Shown piece by piece: positions 50,996-54,317 of a DNA stretch of 54,317 nucleotides (the stretch's first letter is position 1; every line of letters begins with the position of its first letter). Below the pieces are notes generated by a model. It was not told the DNA's origin, searched no databases, and was given only the letters and a program-made list of their open reading frames with translations. The translations under genes and the position numbers were made by a program. This DNA is from Deltaproteobacteria bacterium (lineage in GTDB: Bacteria > Desulfobacterota > Syntrophia > Syntrophales > JACQWR01): positions 1 to 54,317 of the forward strand of contig JACQWR010000026.1 of the NCBI GenBank assembly GCA_016209105.1. The letters are read 5' to 3'.

Positions 50996-52072
50996 TTACT
51001 CCGGAGAGCTTCCACTGCGGAGCAACTCGGCCTGATAATGGGCGGCCAGGCTATCCATCATCGCCTGTACATCGCCGTCGAGAAAACCTTCCAGATTATG
51101 GGTCGTCAGCCCGATCCGGTGATCGGTGACCCGTCCCTGGGGGAAATTGTACGTCCTGATCCGCTCGCTCCGATCGCCGCTTCCCACCTGGTTTTTCCTC
51201 GTCGCCGAGATCTCGGCGTTCTGTTTTTTTACCATCGCATCCAAAAGCCTCGCCCGCAACACCTTCATGGCCTTTGCCTTGTTCTTGAGCTGCGATTTCT
51301 CGTCCTGACAGGTGACCACAAGGCCCGTAGGCAGGTGGGTGATGCGTACGGCGGAATCCGTCGTATTGACGCTCTGCCCGCCGTGGCCGCTGGAATGGTA
51401 TACGTCAATCCGGAGTTCATTGGGATCAATGTGGAGTTCCACCTCCTCGACCTCCGGGAGAACCGCCACCGTAACCGCGGACGTATGGATCCTGCCCTGG
51501 GCTTCCGTAACGGGAACGCGTTGCACCCGATGGACGCCGCTTTCGTACTTCAAACTCCGGTAGGCGCCCTCGCCGGCGATCAGCGCAATGATCTCTTTGA
51601 ATCCCCCCATGCCGCCGGCGGGGCTACTGCTGATTATCTCCACCTTCCACTTTCGCATTTCCGCATAGCGGGCATACATACGGAAGAGATCGCCGGCAAA
51701 CAGACCGGCCTCGTCGCCACCGGTGCCGGCCCGTATTTCCAGGAAAACATTCCTGCTGTCGTTGGGGTCGCGGGGAATGAGAAGGACCTTTAACTTCTCT
51801 TCCAGATCGGCCAGGGTTTCTTTGAGTCTGGGCACTTCTTCCCGGACAATCTCCTTTAATTCCTCGTCATCCCCTCGCAGCAGTTCCTGGCCTTCCTCAA
51901 TACTTTGTCTGGTTTTTTCATATTCCCGGTAGGTCTCCACGAGGTCGCGCAGATCGGAATGCTCCTTGGCATACTTCTGGTAGATGCCGGGCTTCCCCAC
52001 CACGTCGGGAGCGCTCAGTTGTCCCTCAAGTTCCCGGTATCGTATCTCAATATCTTTTAGTTTATCGAACAT
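50996..52072 (-). CDS. prfA: Peptide chain release factor 1
   Basis: A 358-residue RF1 (E. coli 360) that reads UAA and UAG. GGQ lies in [18 protein letters not shown]; the anticodon-like tripeptide loop region [25 protein letters not shown] sequence is present, and the N-terminal coiled coil is intact ([16 protein letters not shown]). ATG 52072 gives the family start; a frame extending upstream to 52225 has no family similarity. First gene of its operon, downstream of the rpmE terminator. Confidence 0.96.
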   Translation of the reverse strand: MFDKLKDIEIRYRELEGQLSAPDVVGKPGIYQKYAKEHSDLRDLVETYREYEKTRQSIEEGQELLRGDDEELKEIVREEVPRLKETLADLEEKLKVLLIPRDPNDSRNVFLEIRAGTGGDEAGLFAGDLFRMYARYAEMRKWKVEIISSSPAGGMGGFKEIIALIAGEGAYRSLKYESGVHRVQRVPVTEAQGRIHTSAVTVAVLPEVEEVELHIDPNELRIDVYHSSGHGGQSVNTTDSAVRITHLPTGLVVTCQDEKSQLKNKAKAMKVLRARLLDAMVKKQNAEISATRKNQVGSGDRSERIRTYNFPQGRVTDHRIGLTTHNLEGFLDGDVQAMMDSLAAHYQAELLRSGSSPE

Positions 52073-52149
52073 GCTGTCCGCACAGTGTAATGGTGTTGCC
52101 GGAGAGAAGCAAGGGAGTTCCTGCCGGTTGGATCGGGAAACAAACGCTG

Positions 52150-52210
52150 CAGGGAAAAGCTCTCCGCAGCAAGCGCAAGTGGCATGCGCTCGCTGGTGAA
52201 CTCTAAGGAA
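52150..52210. repeat. Degenerate R-A-like sequence upstream of prfA
   Basis: AAGCTCTCCGCAGC, GCATGCGCTCGCTGG and CTCTAAGGAAC resemble pieces of the R-A family in the same order. Confidence 0.35.
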
Positions 52211-52230
52211 CGTGTCAATAACCAAAAAAG

Positions 52231-52260
52231 CAAAAACACGCCTGCCCGAGCAGGCAAGCG
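52231..52260 (-). terminator. Rho-independent terminator after rpmE
   Basis: On the minus strand GCCTGC-TCGG-GCAGGC is followed by GTGTTTTTGCTTTTTTGG, about 50 nt after the rpmE stop. Confidence 0.75.
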
Positions 52261-52305
52261 TCCCCTCTCATGGCCGACGTTCTCGTATTTCCCGGTAGAT
52301 ACGGT

Positions 52306-52554
52306 TTAAGCGGATGTTTTTTTCTTGGTCTTGGTCTTGGTCTTGGTCTTGGGTTCCGCGGCGGCATACTTCTTTTTAAAACGCTCCACGCGGCCGGCCG
52401 TATCAATTATCTTCTGCTTGCCTGTCATAAAGGGATGGCACTGGGAACATATTTCGACTTTTATGTCCTTCTTCGTCGACCTGGTTTCAATGACATTTCC
52501 ACACACACAGGTAATGGTTGTTTCTGTATATTCCGGATGAATACCTTCCTTCAT
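52306..52554 (-). CDS. rpmE: 50S ribosomal protein L31, zinc-binding type
   Basis: An 82-residue L31: [20 protein letters not shown], then [15 protein letters not shown] and [13 protein letters not shown]. The CVC and CSQC pairs make it the zinc-binding (C+) form. The C-terminal tail [15 protein letters not shown] is encoded by a hexanucleotide tandem repeat and is longer than in the ~70-residue E. coli protein. The only strong Shine-Dalgarno, AGGAGG, is 14 nt from the ATG. It follows rho on the strand. Confidence 0.95.
   Translation of the reverse strand: MKEGIHPEYTETTITCVCGNVIETRSTKKDIKVEICSQCHPFMTGKQKIIDTAGRVERFKKKYAAAEPKTKTKTKTKKKTSA
52324..52353. repeat. Hexanucleotide tandem repeat in rpmE
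   Basis: Four perfect CTTGGT units plus CTTGGG, encoding alternating Lys-Thr in the L31 tail. As a 6-nt unit it can expand or contract without a frameshift. Confidence 0.9.
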
Positions 52555-52657
52555 AGCGTAAATGCTATCCTCCTCGCTTTAAATTATAACCGCAGTTGAT
52601 GTTCAAGCGGCGATTATTAACGATCTGCCCCGCAATTTCAAGTGATTATTATCACTT

Positions 52658-53905
52658 CTACTGGTTCATGGAATCCAGGAACGCTTGGTTTGTTTCAGTC
52701 TTCTTTATCTTGCCGATGATGAATTCCATGGCGTCCACGGGATTCATTTCCTGGAGCAGTCTCCTTAATATCCAAATCCGGTTGAGGTTCTGTTTCGGTA
52801 TGAGCAACTCCTCCTTCCGGGTGCCGGAGCGGATCAGGTCGAACGCGGGGAATACCCTGCGGTCGGCGATCTTGCGATCCAGGTGGAGTTCCATGTTGCC
52901 CGTGCCCTTAAATTCTTCAAAGATAACTTCGTCCATGCGGCTGCCTGTATCAATAAGCGCCGTGGATATTATCGTCAGGCTGCCGCCGTTTTCTATGTTG
53001 CGCGCGGCGCCGAAAAACCGTTTCGGCTTGTGCAGGGCGTTGGAATCCACGCCGCCGGAGAGCACCTTGCCGCTGGGCGGCACCACCGTGTTATATGCCC
53101 GGGCCAACCGGGTGATGCTGTCCAGCAGGATGACCACATCCTTCTTGTGTTCCACGAGTCGTTTCGCCTTCTCGATCACCATCTCCGCAACCTGCACGTG
53201 CCTCGTAGCCGGTTCATCAAAGGTGGAGGAGATCACTTCCCCCTGGACGCTGCGCTGCATGTCCGTGACTTCTTCGGGACGTTCGTCAATCAGAAGTACC
53301 ATCAGGATGACTTCCGGGTGGCTTGTCGTGATGCTGCGGGCGATATCTTGCAGGAGAACCGTCTTACCGGCACGCGGCGGAGAAACGATCAATCCCCTCT
53401 GCCCTTTTCCGATGGGGGTGAAAAGGTCCATGGTCCTGGTGGACAGATTTTCGGGGTCCACTTCCAGATTTAACTTTTCCTGGGGATACAGAGGAGTAAG
53501 GTTATCGAAAAGGATTTTATCCCGCGCCACATCGGGATTTTCGAAATTGACCGTATCAACCTTAAGGAGGGCGAAATATTTTTCGCCTTCTTTCGGTGGC
53601 CTCACTTCCCCGGACACGGTATCACCGGTCCGGAGATTGAATCTCCTGATCTGTGAAGGGGATATGTAGATATCATCGGGACTGGGCAGGTAGTTGTAAT
53701 CCACCGCCCGAAGGAAACCAAAGCCGTCGGGGAGGATTTCCAGGACGCCTGCCCCGGAAATGACACCGTTTTTTTCTGCCTGGGTCTGCAGGATGGAAAA
53801 AATCAGATCCTGTCTTCTCATGCCTCCGGCTCCGGGAACATCCAGTTCCTTGGCCAGTTTTGTAAGTTCACTGATGGGTTGTCTTTTTATTTCTTCAATA
53901 TTCAT
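52658..53905 (-). CDS. rho: Transcription termination factor Rho
   Basis: A 415-residue hexameric RNA helicase. N-terminal Rho domain ([21 protein letters not shown]), cold-shock RNA-binding domain ([39 protein letters not shown]), Walker A in [14 protein letters not shown], Walker [17 protein letters not shown] loop [14 protein letters not shown] and R loop [27 protein letters not shown] segment. ATG 53905 is the family start; a longer frame upstream is unlike Rho. No insertion domain. Confidence 0.97.
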   Translation of the reverse strand: MNIEEIKRQPISELTKLAKELDVPGAGGMRRQDLIFSILQTQAEKNGVISGAGVLEILPDGFGFLRAVDYNYLPSPDDIYISPSQIRRFNLRTGDTVSGEVRPPKEGEKYFALLKVDTVNFENPDVARDKILFDNLTPLYPQEKLNLEVDPENLSTRTMDLFTPIGKGQRGLIVSPPRAGKTVLLQDIARSITTSHPEVILMVLLIDERPEEVTDMQRSVQGEVISSTFDEPATRHVQVAEMVIEKAKRLVEHKKDVVILLDSITRLARAYNTVVPPSGKVLSGGVDSNALHKPKRFFGAARNIENGGSLTIISTALIDTGSRMDEVIFEEFKGTGNMELHLDRKIADRRVFPAFDLIRSGTRKEELLIPKQNLNRIWILRRLLQEMNPVDAMEFIIGKIKKTETNQAFLDSMNQ

Positions 53906-54012
53906 AATACATTTCCCGCTATGAGCCTTTCTCTTGTTCTGAATGCAGCATGCCTCCTTTTCATTGACCGCATGAACCGACGGCACTGCATCCAACCTGT
54001 TTTTTTACAGAT

Positions 54013-54041
54013 TAAATATGCAACGATCTAACGATTGTTAA
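54013..54041 (-). promoter_or_regulatory. Possible promoter for rho
   Basis: TTAACA, 17-nt spacer, TATTTA on the minus strand; gives a leader of about 100 nt before rho. Confidence 0.35.
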
Positions 54042-54196
54042 AGAAGAACGCGGATTATTATCACCTGGGCTGCTAATTGGATTATTGAAACACTCCGGAT
54101 AGGAAGGACTTAGCACAACCTTATTCTTGAGACGGGGTGTCTTTTACAACAATATTACCCCCCTGTCAAGCGATTTTTTGGACTGCACCCCTCCGG

Positions 54197-54316
54197 TTAG
54201 ACAGCTTGGGTTAGAGCGGTCGGGCAGGGTTTATGGGTTTTGAGGAACAATTCCTCGAATTCCACGGGCGGCAGATATCCAAGCGAGGAATGCAGCCGTT
54301 TGTGGTTGTACACCTG
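54197..54316 (-). mobile_element. IS3-family transposase, C-terminal end (cut by the window edge)
   Basis: The last 39 codons of a transposase OrfB. The peptide VYNHKRLHSSLGYLPPVEFE is the standard end of the IS3-family DDE domain, followed by LFLKTHKPCPTALTQAV and TAA. Past the stop, GGACTGCACCCCTCCGG (54179-54195) looks like the insertion sequence end. Only the 3' end is visible, so its integrity is unknown. Confidence 0.85.
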
Positions 54317-54317
54317 T

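Overview
The window looks like a chromosomal segment of a Gram-negative anaerobe of the Desulfobacterota (former Deltaproteobacteria), most likely Syntrophales. Support comes from Kdo transferase WaaA and an outer-membrane porin (LPS, outer membrane), a complete type IV pilus alignment complex with secretin, and a membrane FeS/cytochrome b oxidoreductase (EMO-type) next to EtfAB, beside an AMP-forming acetyl-CoA synthetase and a 3-hydroxyacyl-CoA dehydrogenase. That combination is typical of syntrophic fatty/aromatic acid degraders such as Syntrophus. The assignment rests on gene content only. Most genes lie on the minus strand, so operons read from high to low coordinates.

Left part (1-9.8 kb): a truncated TMTC-like membrane glycosyltransferase, then emo-etfA-etfB and acs on the minus strand, then a divergent region with palindromic sites and a plus-strand porin gene with promoter and terminator. 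EtfAB would collect electrons from acyl-CoA dehydrogenases and EMO would pass them to membrane quinone; Acs activates acetate or, in reverse, conserves energy as ATP.

Middle left (9.8-23.4 kb): mostly housekeeping genes in short units: hflX (with an unusual N-terminal domain), waaA, an orphan 4Fe-4S protein, rpe, a 3-hydroxyacyl-CoA dehydrogenase, a YacP-type NYN RNase, holA, a LOG-family protein, rpsU, hisC, a gcvH-like gene whose lipoyl lysine is replaced by arginine, an M24 peptidase and a TPR protein.

Type IV pilus block (23.5-34.7 kb): pilMNOPQ with overlapping or tightly spaced junctions, a Sel1-repeat lipoprotein, and a minor-pilin/adhesin operon (fimT-pilV-pilW-pilX-pilY1) behind a near-consensus sigma-54 promoter. 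No pilA, pilB, pilC or pilT is present.

Right part (34.8-54.3 kb): ftsB, dut, an M16 peptidase and the conserved translation operon tRNA-Gly(CCC)-rimP-nusA-infB-DUF503-rbfA-nrnA-truB-rpsO-pnp, then the prfA-prmC-murA-hisD operon, rpmE, rho, and the 3' end of an IS3-family transposase at the edge. At least four families of short palindromic, MITE-like repeats are scattered through the window, even inside the translation operon. Several of their boundaries coincide with stop codons of neighbouring genes. That pattern, the lysine-less GcvH, the JAMM-like motif in HflX and the sigma-54 minor-pilin promoter are the points most worth following up.
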